45,652 bases of DNA from positions 1 to 45,652 of the forward strand of contig URJL01000015.1 in NCBI GenBank assembly GCA_900548115.1. The letters run 5' to 3'. Source of the stretch: an uncultured Eubacteriales bacterium. GTDB lineage: Bacteria > Bacillota > Clostridia > Oscillospirales > CAG-382. Below, in pieces: positions 25,020 through 30,520 of this stretch (the stretch's first letter is position 1; each line of letters begins with the position of its first letter). The notes beneath the pieces were generated by a model. That model saw only the letters and a list, made by a program, of their open reading frames with translations. It searched no databases and had not been told where the DNA came from. The position numbers and the translations under genes were made by a program.

Positions 25020-25563
25020 GGTCGTTTCTTTCCTCCGTCGTTTGTTCGGTTTGTTCGGTGGTATCTTCACGCGGCGCGGCCTCTTTGTGCGCGCGTTTGG
25101 CCTCCTCGGTCGCACAGGCGGCGCAAAGGGCTTTTCCGTACTTTGCCGCCGTGTATTTCGCAACGCCCGCGCTGTCCATATTGCCGATGGGGGCGATATC
25201 CTTTCCGCAATGGGCGCATTTTGCAGCCGGTACGTTCTGCGGCAGGCGGTTTTTGATACGCAGCGCGTCCACCACGTCGCCGAACGCTTTCACGCGCTGC
25301 GATTCGATCTCGATTTTTGCACCCGTCCAGCGTTCGATGTAGGGTGTTTTTAAGAGCTTTTCCAGAGTCTTTAGGTTGGTTTTGTTTAAGATCATGGGCT
25401 TTACGTTTTCGCAGAAGTGCATAACGACGCATTCCTCTTTGCCCTCGACGCTCTGTACCGTTTCTTCGGCGACGCTTTGTATTGTCAAAATAAGACTCTT
25501 TCCGTCCTCCAGCGCATACACGCCGAGGTAGTTCGGATTGGTCAGCTTCTTCCAGTGTGTCAT
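25000..25563 (-). CDS. Conserved phage recombination-operon protein with zinc ribbon
   Basis: 187 residues starting MTHWKKLTNPNYLGVYALED; AAAGGAG precedes the ATG at 25563. N-terminal alpha/beta segment with SLILTIQSVAEETVQSV and KTLEKLLKTPYIERWTGAKI; a zinc ribbon CAHCGKDI...CAAC; then an acidic Glu/Thr-rich tail. Always found beside the Rad50-like ATPase in this kind of phage to my knowledge, so a role in replication or recombination is likely; no enzyme motif is visible. Confidence 0.62.
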   Translation of the reverse strand: MTHWKKLTNPNYLGVYALEDGKSLILTIQSVAEETVQSVEGKEECVVMHFCENVKPMILNKTNLKTLEKLLKTPYIERWTGAKIEIESQRVKAFGDVVDALRIKNRLPQNVPAAKCAHCGKDIAPIGNMDSAGVAKYTAAKYGKALCAACATEEAKRAHKEAAPREDTTEQTEQTTEERNDHENDEN

Positions 25564-25877
25564 GCGGCGTCGCTCCTTTCGTATGTCGGCACATAAAGAA
25601 CGTCTCCGGGGTAAATGTCCGCGCCGATGCCGTTCTTTTTCTGCACCGTCCGTATGTAGTCGCGCTTGTCCATATTCGCAGGGCAGCGCTCCGAGGCGAT
25701 TCCCCACAGCGTGTCGCCCGTGCGGACCGTCATCGCCTCATACGAGACGGGAACGCGCGTCGAAAGCTCCTGTGTCCGCACGCTCACCGCCACGGCAAGC
25801 AGAACGAAAAAGAAAATTATCGCGCCCCATGCGACGAGGCGGTCGTAGTTTCGTTTGATTCGTTTTTTGTTTTTCAT
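25560..25877 (-). CDS. Membrane-anchored LysM protein, YneA-like
   Basis: 105 residues from the ATG at 25877 (AAAGGAG 8 nt upstream). A short basic N-terminus (MKNKKRIKRNYDR) is followed by one membrane segment (about 15-33, AWGAIIFFFVLLAVAVSV) and a LysM domain (about 50-97, VRTGDTLWGIASERCP to YPGDVLYVPTYE). Size and order equal those of the SOS-induced division inhibitor YneA of Bacillus. A phage copy in the early operon could stop host division during replication; this is inference from architecture. Confidence 0.7.
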   Translation of the reverse strand: MKNKKRIKRNYDRLVAWGAIIFFFVLLAVAVSVRTQELSTRVPVSYEAMTVRTGDTLWGIASERCPANMDKRDYIRTVQKKNGIGADIYPGDVLYVPTYERSDAA

Positions 25878-26092
25878 GTTGTATTCTCCTTTATTTTTAT
25901 CCACTCGGGCTTTGCGATCACGACCGACCGTCCGCCCCTGTCCGCAAGCTCGGCGGAGACATAGAGTTTATTTTCGACGACGCGATAAATGACCGCCGAA
26001 ACATGCATGTCCGAAAGTTCCCCAAGGTGCGGAATGTTGCAAGAAACGACGCTTTTTTGAAGCAGTGCGTTTTTCACTTCCTCGTTCGTCAT
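25874..26092 (-). CDS. Small hypothetical phage protein
   Basis: 72 residues: MTNEEVKNALLQKSVVSCNI, then a beta-rich core (MHVSAVIYRVVENKLYVSAE) and a basic C-terminus. It overlaps both neighbours by 4 nt. Composition resembles that of small early proteins that bind RNA or nucleic acid, but no motif supports this. Family not recognised. Confidence 0.55.
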   Translation of the reverse strand: MTNEEVKNALLQKSVVSCNIPHLGELSDMHVSAVIYRVVENKLYVSAELADRGGRSVVIAKPEWIKIKENTT

Positions 26093-26286
26093 GCGCCGTT
26101 TCGCTCCTTATATACCGTCTTTAAAAGCGCGGGCGCGGCGGGCTCGTAGACGTAAAGCCGCTTCCCGATGAGCACCGAAGGAAGAAGTTCAAGACGGATA
26201 AGCGTGCGCACAAAAGCGACCGTTACGCCGTATTTTCGCCCGAAAACCGTCAGCGGCAAAAGCCCGTCGCCGTATTTTTCACGCAT
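26089..26286 (-). CDS. Small winged-HTH / excisionase-like protein
   Basis: 65 residues: MREKYGDGLLPLTVFGRKYG, then VTVAFVRTLIRLELLPSVLI and GKRLYVYEP. The last two segments (recognition helix, then a short hairpin with GKR-Y-V) resemble MerR/excisionase-type winged helices. It lies just after the antirepressor gene. It may be an early regulator or the directionality factor for the serine integrase; unproven. Confidence 0.55.
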   Translation of the reverse strand: MREKYGDGLLPLTVFGRKYGVTVAFVRTLIRLELLPSVLIGKRLYVYEPAAPALLKTVYKERNGA

Positions 26287-26289
26287 ACT

Positions 26290-27072
26290 TCACACCCCCG
26301 CACGGCTCACGGGACTCATCGGGCACAAAAGTCGGAACGTCTCGCGCCCCTTCGGCGTGACCAGCGTCTGCGTCCCCGCCCAGTTCGAGCGCTCGTTGTA
26401 GCACTCCTTGATCTCAAAAAGCCCCTTGTTTTTGTCGGCGTACGGCACGAGCTTTCCGCGCGCGTCGCGGTAAAGATACTTTTTCCCGAGCAAAAACGAG
26501 ATGAATTCGCGCTCGCCGACCTTTAACTGCTTTGCCGTCTCGCGAAAATTGGTCAGTAAATTGCGGTCGACCAGCTCGTCGAAATACTCCGCCTTCGGAC
26601 GCATGGTTTGGTTTTCGACGACCAGATACGACTTTTCCGCCTCCAGCTTTTTCGCCTTTGCTTTCTCGTCCTTGAACGCCACCAAAAGCCGTATCATCGC
26701 GTCGGGGTTCAAGAGCAGCTCCTCGACCTTGTTCGGCGTGATGTACGCTTCATTCTTGCGGATCGCGGGCAACACTTCCGACGTCACCCAACGCTTGAAC
26801 GCTTTCGCCTGCGGAAGCTTGCTGGAGAGGATCAGACTGTAGAGACCGGATTCGTTGATACAGATCGGATTTTGTTCTCTCCCCATGGGGTCACGAATCG
26901 TTACCCCATCCGTTTTATCCTCAAGGTCAACATGATCGGATATTGCTTTGTTCGTGTTCGAATATCCCAAAATCTCCGCAACATCTTTCCCCACAAAATA
27001 CGGCTCGTCCTCGATCATCACCGTCCGAACCGTGCCGAATTGCTCGCTGTTGAATATTTGAAGGTCACTCAT
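26290..27072 (-). CDS. Phage antirepressor, BRO-N plus KilAC
   Basis: 260 residues. The N-terminal BRO-N domain (about 1-105) includes IFNSEQFGTVRTVMIEDEPY, VGKDVAEILGYSNTNKAISD and AFKRWVTSEVLPAIRKNEAY. A coiled-coil linker follows, and the KilAC domain (about 150-250) contains NFRETAKQLKVGEREFISFL and NWAGTQTLVTPKGRETFRLL. Antirepressors of this type bind repressors to allow lytic growth. It could target one of the two XRE repressors at 29524 and 30167. The ATG is preceded by AAAGGAATG. Confidence 0.92.
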   Translation of the reverse strand: MSDLQIFNSEQFGTVRTVMIEDEPYFVGKDVAEILGYSNTNKAISDHVDLEDKTDGVTIRDPMGREQNPICINESGLYSLILSSKLPQAKAFKRWVTSEVLPAIRKNEAYITPNKVEELLLNPDAMIRLLVAFKDEKAKAKKLEAEKSYLVVENQTMRPKAEYFDELVDRNLLTNFRETAKQLKVGEREFISFLLGKKYLYRDARGKLVPYADKNKGLFEIKECYNERSNWAGTQTLVTPKGRETFRLLCPMSPVSRAGV

Positions 27073-27776
27073 GCTTTTTCATTCCTTTCTGTTGTTTGTT
27101 CTTCTGCGTAACACCATGATTGCGGAGGACGGGTAAGCGGCTTTGATAAGCAATTTTCACACCATTCGGGTTCTCCGCTTTTTTTCATACACACAAAACC
27201 GCCTTGCAGCCAACCGCCGTTCCGTACGACATCTTCCGGCTGTCCGGTGCGGAATCTATGTTCACACATTTTGATTGCCGCCTTATCTTCAATGCGAAAT
27301 TCACCCAACTCTTTCGGCTTATCATAAATCACAAGGTTGGATATGTGCCAACCATAAAGCGGCTTGCCGTGTGAATATTCAAACGCTTCCTTAATGTTGA
27401 GACAAGCATCTTTTGTTAAACACTCAGAAATGTCATCTTCAAATTCTATTTCCTCTTCCTCAATTTTTTGAAATGTTATCATCTCCAAAAAATCACACAC
27501 AAACTCGCCGATAACCTTTCCATTGCCCTTGTAGCAGCCTCCAACATCCTTGGCGCCAAATACATCTGCAATTTTGCTGGTCTTGTCGGCAAACTTAGAT
27601 CTTCCTATTTCATTTAAAACCCAGAGGGAATCACTTCCCGTAGATTTGGTGCAATAGATATAGCACTTAAACGGCACATCAAGCTTCGGGCGCGTCTTGC
27701 GCACCTCGGTCGTTTTCTCTCCGTTCGCTATGAGTTCACACCACTTCGGACGGATACTTATGAGAACGGATTTCAT
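27069..27776 (-). CDS. ASCH/PUA-like domain protein
   Basis: 235 residues. The N-terminal KSVLISIRPKWCELIANGEK and TTEVRKTRP form the typical ASCH start (Lys and Glu in GEKTTEVR), which binds RNA or modified nucleotides. A central acidic insertion (EEEEIEFEDDISE) and a Cys-containing C-terminal part (GEPEWCENCL) follow. It is AT-richer than its neighbours and overlaps the next gene's stop. ASCH genes in phages are common moron-type genes; some act as nucleotide deaminases or hydrolases, but no such motif is certain here. Confidence 0.75.
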   Translation of the reverse strand: MKSVLISIRPKWCELIANGEKTTEVRKTRPKLDVPFKCYIYCTKSTGSDSLWVLNEIGRSKFADKTSKIADVFGAKDVGGCYKGNGKVIGEFVCDFLEMITFQKIEEEEIEFEDDISECLTKDACLNIKEAFEYSHGKPLYGWHISNLVIYDKPKELGEFRIEDKAAIKMCEHRFRTGQPEDVVRNGGWLQGGFVCMKKSGEPEWCENCLSKPLTRPPQSWCYAEEQTTERNEKA

Positions 27777-28186
27777 TTTTCCTTTTCCTTTCCCGTCGCG
27801 TTTTCAATCTCGACAAACTTCTCCGCCCCGATCACGATCAGCGGAATAAGACGCTCGATCGGCATTCCGCTCTTCTCGCTCAGGCGCTCTATAATCCGCG
27901 ATACCTTGTACGTAAGCCAGTCGATATCTTCCGCGTTGTCGGGTGAAAGGACGATCTTCGGGGCGGTGGTTTCCGCACTTTCGGTCGGTGCGGATTTGAT
28001 TAGGTCGAAGTATTGCGATTTGACATCAAACTTGCATCCGGTAACAAAAGGATTGCTTGGGTATTCCAGCACTTCCACGGTGATATGCTCGTCGTCGATC
28101 ACATCAATAACCCGCGCGAGTGTCATTCTCTCGTTTGTAAAATTGCTTGTCCCCCTCACGAGGTCTCCTACTTTGAATTTGTTCAT
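27773..28186 (-). CDS. Hypothetical early phage protein
   Basis: 137 residues. The first 65 form a small beta-barrel-like module (MNKFKVGDLVRGTSNFTNER to CKFDVKSQYFDLI), a Thr/Ser/Ala linker follows, then a helical C-terminus (LTYKVSRIIERLSEKSGMPI). The KVGDLV opening resembles small KOW/SH3-like nucleic-acid-binding modules. GAAAGGAC precedes the ATG. No known family. Confidence 0.55.
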   Translation of the reverse strand: MNKFKVGDLVRGTSNFTNERMTLARVIDVIDDEHITVEVLEYPSNPFVTGCKFDVKSQYFDLIKSAPTESAETTAPKIVLSPDNAEDIDWLTYKVSRIIERLSEKSGMPIERLIPLIVIGAEKFVEIENATGKEKEK

Positions 28187-28201
28187 ATTCTTTGTCCTTT
28201 C

Positions 28202-28393
28202 TCATTCCTTAAAATAATCCAGCGGCACATTCAGAATTTCCGAAAGCTGTACCGCGCGTTCGAAGGGGAGGCACTTGGTGCCGATCTCCATGCGGCACAG
28301 TGCCGATTTATCGATCCCCATTTTCGCCGCAAGCTCCTCCTGCGTCATGTTCGCGCCCTCGCGCGCCCGTTTAATGTTCTGTCCTACCGACAT
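28202..28393 (-). CDS. Small XRE-family regulator (Cro-like)
   Basis: 63 residues, essentially one helix-turn-helix: IKRAREGANMTQEELAAKMG then IDKSALCRMEIGTKCLPFER, ending LNVPLDYFKE. GGAG lies 8 nt upstream of the ATG. As the only XRE protein in the leftward early operon it is the best Cro candidate, opposing one or both repressors at 29.5-30.5 kb. Confidence 0.82.
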   Translation of the reverse strand: MSVGQNIKRAREGANMTQEELAAKMGIDKSALCRMEIGTKCLPFERAVQLSEILNVPLDYFKE

Positions 28394-28397
28394 TCTC

Positions 28398-28691
28398 TCA
28401 CTCCTTTTCTTTGTGTTTCGTTTCCGACCATTCTGCCGACATCGGCAAAACGCTTTCGTAATACTTCATGTTCCGTCTTTCGAACGGCTCATCCTCGGGG
28501 TAGTATTTCGCCTGTCCCTTCCATTCCTCGAAGCACTGCGGACACATCCAATGATTTAAGACCGGGACAAGATAGCCCCTGTTCGACGCGTGCCCGCACT
28601 CGTCGCAGATCCCGTATCCGCCCAAGCTTACGATCTCGGCGGCGCTGACCGTGTACGCGTACCAGCCGTTTTTTAATCGGATTTTTTGCAT
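28398..28691 (-). CDS. Zinc-ribbon early phage protein
   Basis: 97 residues: MQKIRLKNGWYAYTVSAAEI, a zinc ribbon with CDECGHASNRG and MCPQCFEEWKG (two CxxC pairs about 27 residues apart), and a charged C-terminus. Such single-ribbon proteins are frequent in early operons of phages from Clostridia. Role unknown; nucleic-acid binding is possible. Confidence 0.62.
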   Translation of the reverse strand: MQKIRLKNGWYAYTVSAAEIVSLGGYGICDECGHASNRGYLVPVLNHWMCPQCFEEWKGQAKYYPEDEPFERRNMKYYESVLPMSAEWSETKHKEKE

Positions 28692-28772
28692 GCCGTTTCG
28701 CTCCTTTTCATCCTCCGCGCCGTAAGGCTCCGTAAAGCCCCACAGCGCGTTTTAACTTCTGTCTATGGGATT

Positions 28773-29012
28773 TTACTCCGAAACGGTCTCCCCCGTCTCG
28801 GCGGCAAGCTCTGCCGCTCTCTGCGCCGCTTCGCGGGCTTTTCGCTCGTTTCTCTCCTCGACCTTCTTGTCCAGCCACTCTTTGTTCCCGGGGACTTTAA
28901 GAAAATCCTTTATCGCCCGGAGCGTTGCGGCGGCGATGTAGTCCGCTTTATCCGGCGGGATCTTCGTGACATCTATTGCAAATTCCTCCGGGGTTACGTT
29001 GCATTTCCACAT
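28773..29012 (-). CDS. Small hypothetical early protein, charged C-terminus
   Basis: 79 residues from the ATG at 29012 (AAAGGAAAAAC upstream); the longer frame from 29114 crosses a promoter and is rejected. MWKCNVTPEEFAIDVTKIPP is followed by YIAAATLRAIKDFLKVPGNK and a Lys/Glu/Ala-rich helix. It is followed by an 81-nt gap before the zinc-ribbon gene. No family recognised. Confidence 0.55.
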   Translation of the reverse strand: MWKCNVTPEEFAIDVTKIPPDKADYIAAATLRAIKDFLKVPGNKEWLDKKVEERNERKAREAAQRAAELAAETGETVSE

Positions 29013-29037
29013 GTTTGTTTTTCCTTTCCTATGTCTC

Positions 29038-29066
29038 TTGACATAAAATGCGATTTCGTGTATAAT
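29038..29066 (+). promoter_or_regulatory. Consensus promoter, antisense to the early leader
   Basis: TTGACA (29038-29043), 17 bp, TATAAT (29061-29066). No plus-strand gene begins downstream before 29524. Its 3' part, TTTCGTGTATAATG, is identical to the rightward promoter at 29986. Transcripts would start near 29073 and run antisense to the two micro-ORFs at 29087 and 29226. Confidence 0.75.
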
Positions 29067-29086
29067 GGTGACGGAATCTTGCGAAA

Positions 29087-29170
29087 CTATCTCCGCATTG
29101 ACCGCAAAATCCACACGATAAGGCAGATATATGCGGCGATCTCGACAACATTTGCGATGATTCCGAGCAT
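29087..29170 (-). CDS. 27-residue membrane micro-protein
   Basis: Reads MLGIIANVVEIAAYICLIVW then ILRSMRR: one hydrophobic helix with a basic C-terminal end. AAAGGAG lies 8 nt before the ATG at 29170, so translation is well supported. A consensus promoter on the other strand begins 14 nt past its stop and would give RNA complementary to it. This is the layout of type I toxin genes, but toxicity is only inferred. Confidence 0.6.
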   Translation of the reverse strand: MLGIIANVVEIAAYICLIVWILRSMRR

Positions 29171-29225
29171 CGGTATTTCTCCTTTCCGTTTTCTTTTGGA
29201 TTCGGGAGGGGATTTCTCCCCTGCC

Positions 29226-29345
29226 CTACTCGTTCAGGCGACCGAGCAATTCGATGATTGCCTTTACGAGTTCGATGAGAGCCGTAACAAGTACGATCGT
29301 GGCGATGCGGTCTTGTTGCGGCTTTTTTCTTTTCTTTCGTCCCAT
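29226..29345 (-). CDS. 39-residue small membrane-associated protein (module A)
   Basis: Reads MGRKKRKKPQQDRI then ATIVLVTALIELVKAIIELL and GRLNE: a very basic N-terminus and an amphipathic or membrane helix. GGAAAGGAG precedes the ATG. It is the first product of the minus promoter at 29407-29435. The leader and first codons (ATGGG) are the same as in module B. Short proteins of this kind occur in phages of Clostridia; function unknown. Confidence 0.65.
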   Translation of the reverse strand: MGRKKRKKPQQDRIATIVLVTALIELVKAIIELLGRLNE

Positions 29346-29373
29346 TGACTTTTTATCTCCTTTCCGTTATAAT
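29345..29373 (+). promoter_or_regulatory. Rightward promoter of module A
   Basis: TTGACT (29345-29350), 17 bp, TATAAT (29368-29373). Its -35 box touches the start codon of the 39-residue ORF. It would transcribe the XRE repressor at 29524 after a leader of about 145 nt and faces the minus promoter at 29407-29435, so their transcripts overlap by about 20 nt. Confidence 0.7.
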
Positions 29374-29406
29374 GGACGTATGGTCGTTTTTGTTGACCAT
29401 GGTCAT

Positions 29407-29435
29407 ATTCTATCTCGAATTTCGAGAAAAGTCAA
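29407..29435 (-). promoter_or_regulatory. Leftward (lytic) promoter of module A
   Basis: On the minus strand TTGACT (29435-29430), 17 bp, TAGAAT (29412-29407). The spacer is filled by a palindrome with arms TCTCGAA and TTCGAGA (29413-29427). It drives the 39-residue ORF and probably the whole leftward early operon. A second palindrome, TGACCATGGTCA, lies at the expected start point. Confidence 0.75.
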
Positions 29436-29468
29436 TATGTTTTCGAGATTTTTATCTCTATTTTCGAG
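29413..29468. promoter_or_regulatory. Operator set A (TCTCGAA-N-TTCGAGA)
   Basis: A perfect 15-bp palindrome lies at 29413-29427. Related half sites TTTCGAGA (29441-29448) and TTTTCGAG (29461-29468) follow at about 20-bp steps, as in phage operator arrays. Binding would block the leftward promoter directly. The likely ligand is the XRE protein encoded at 29524. Confidence 0.68.
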
Positions 29469-29480
29469 TTTTTGTGTATA

Positions 29481-29510
29481 TGCACAAAAATTATAATGCT
29501 TTTTTGTGCA
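29481..29510. repeat. Inverted repeat TGCACAAAA-N12-TTTTGTGCA, copy A
   Basis: Arms of at least nine bp flank a 12-bp centre that contains TATAAT (29492-29497). It lies just upstream of the XRE gene ribosome site. The same arms with a different centre occur at 30112-30141 before the second repressor, so the arms are under selection. Confidence 0.65.
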
Positions 29511-29523
29511 AAACGGAGGTATC

Positions 29524-29865
29524 ATGAAAACGTTTGAAAATTCGAAAATCCCCCGTGTTTTTGAACTCATGCAGGAAAAGGGCGTAAAGGGCGCTCAGAT
29601 CACACGGGATTTAGGCGTTTCATCGGGCAACATATCCGATTGGAAAAGCGGAAAGGCTTCTCCGTCAAGCGCCGTTTTGGTCGCGCTCGCCAACTACCTC
29701 GACACCACCGTCGAGTATCTCACGGGGGAAAGCGACGAAAAAGAAAGTTCTGTCGGCATAACCGTGTCCTTAACAAGCGAAGAATCCGCCTTGGTCGAAT
29801 CGTACCGCAACAGCCCCGAGAACGTTCGGAAAGCGGTCAAGGCACTTTTGGATTTGGGGGACTGA
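29524..29865 (+). CDS. XRE-family repressor 1 (module A)
   Basis: 113 residues from the ATG at 29524, GGAGG 5 nt upstream; an in-frame ATG at 29506 has no such site. MKTFENSKIPRVFELMQEKG leads into the HTH GAQITRDLGVSSGNISDWKS, followed by SAVLVALANYLDTTVEYLTG and a C-terminal helical region with SALVESYRNSPENVRKAVKA. Typical phage lysogeny repressor of the ImmR/CI-like small type, without a peptidase domain. Likely binds operator set A. Its 3' end lies opposite the leftward transcript of module B. Confidence 0.88.
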   Translation: MKTFENSKIPRVFELMQEKGVKGAQITRDLGVSSGNISDWKSGKASPSSAVLVALANYLDTTVEYLTGESDEKESSVGITVSLTSEESALVESYRNSPENVRKAVKALLDLGD

Positions 29866-29881
29866 TGTTACGGAAATCGTC

Positions 29882-29986
29882 TCACCGGCTAACCAGTACA
29901 AGCGTCAAAATACTGAACGCCAACGAAATAAGGGATATCCATATCTTTACCCACGACATATCGGGTCCGTTCTGATTTTCTCCCAT
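29882..29986 (-). CDS. 34-residue membrane micro-protein (module B)
   Basis: Reads MGENQNGPDMSWVKIW then ISLISLAFSILTLVLVSR: a polar N-terminus and one clear membrane helix. The site CGAAAGGAGATAAAAAGTCA before the ATG is the same as that of the 39-residue ORF. It is the first product of the promoter at 30049-30077. The stop lies 17 nt beyond the end of repressor 1, and continued transcription would be antisense to that gene. Confidence 0.65.
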   Translation of the reverse strand: MGENQNGPDMSWVKIWISLISLAFSILTLVLVSR

Positions 29987-30014
29987 TGACTTTTTATCTC
30001 CTTTCGTGTATAAT
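29986..30014 (+). promoter_or_regulatory. Rightward promoter of module B
   Basis: TTGACT (29986-29991), 17 bp, TATAAT (30009-30014). It overlaps the start codon of the 34-residue ORF exactly as in module A, faces the minus promoter at 30049-30077, and would transcribe the second repressor. Confidence 0.7.
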
Positions 30015-30048
30015 GTGTTTTGTGGTGGGTTTTGTTGACCACGGTCAT

Positions 30049-30077
30049 ATTATAGACTAGTTAGACTAGTTTGTCAA
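30049..30077 (-). promoter_or_regulatory. Leftward promoter of module B
   Basis: On the minus strand a perfect TTGACA (30077-30072), 17 bp, TATAAT (30054-30049). Two ACTAGT sites sit in the spacer. TGACCACGGTCA lies at the start point, matching TGACCATGGTCA of module A. Confidence 0.8.
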
Positions 30078-30102
30078 TATAAAAATGTTAATTTAACTAG
30101 TT
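30056..30102. promoter_or_regulatory. Operator set B (three ACTAGT sites)
   Basis: ACTAGT occurs at 30056-30061, 30065-30070 and 30096-30101. The first two are 9-bp direct repeats (GACTAGTTA, GACTAGTTT); the third is within the palindrome AACTAGTT. They overlap the leftward promoter. The sequence is unlike operator set A, so module B probably has its own repressor specificity. Confidence 0.68.
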
Positions 30103-30111
30103 TTGTATGAT

Positions 30112-30141
30112 TGCACAAAACTTAGTATTATTTTTTGTGCA
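30112..30141. repeat. Inverted repeat TGCACAAAA-N12-TTTTGTGCA, copy B
   Basis: Same nine-base arms and total length (30 bp) as the copy at 29481; the centre reads CTTAGTATTATT. It precedes the second repressor's ribosome site by about 15 nt. Confidence 0.65.
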
Positions 30142-30166
30142 CTATTTTCGGAAAGGATGTGACGGT

Positions 30167-30520
30167 TTGTTCAAGAAGAATTTCGAACGGCTGTGTAATG
30201 TGCGCGGAAAGTCTCCTACAACAGTTTGCGTTGAGCTGGGGTTATCGCACTCAGTGTATAGCTTATGGACAGACAGTACCGTTCCGCGCCGTGCGACATT
30301 GCAAAAAATCGCCGACTACTTCGGCGTAACCCCCGAAGAACTCTTACAAGACGAACCCACCAAAAAAGAAAAAACACCCGAACCTCTCGACCCGGATCAC
30401 AATGTTCTCATCATGCGCGGCCGTGACGGCAGCTACATTCGAAAACAGTTGACCGATGAAGAAGTTCGGGCATTGACCGTCCTTGTCAGTCAGATGAAGG
30501 ACGCGCCGGATGATATTTAA
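30167..30520 (+). CDS. XRE-family repressor 2 (module B)
   Basis: 117 residues from a TTG at 30167 with AAAGGATG upstream; the frame is open further upstream but without a good site. Reads LFKKNFERLCNVRGKSPTTV, with the HTH VELGLSHSVYSLWTDSTVPR and ATLQKIADYFGVTPEELLQD. The C-terminal part (NVLIMRGRDGSYIRKQLTDE) is unlike that of repressor 1. It is the likely ligand of the ACTAGT operators. The stop overlaps the stop of the convergent ImmA gene. Confidence 0.85.
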   Translation: MFKKNFERLCNVRGKSPTTVCVELGLSHSVYSLWTDSTVPRRATLQKIADYFGVTPEELLQDEPTKKEKTPEPLDPDHNVLIMRGRDGSYIRKQLTDEEVRALTVLVSQMKDAPDDI

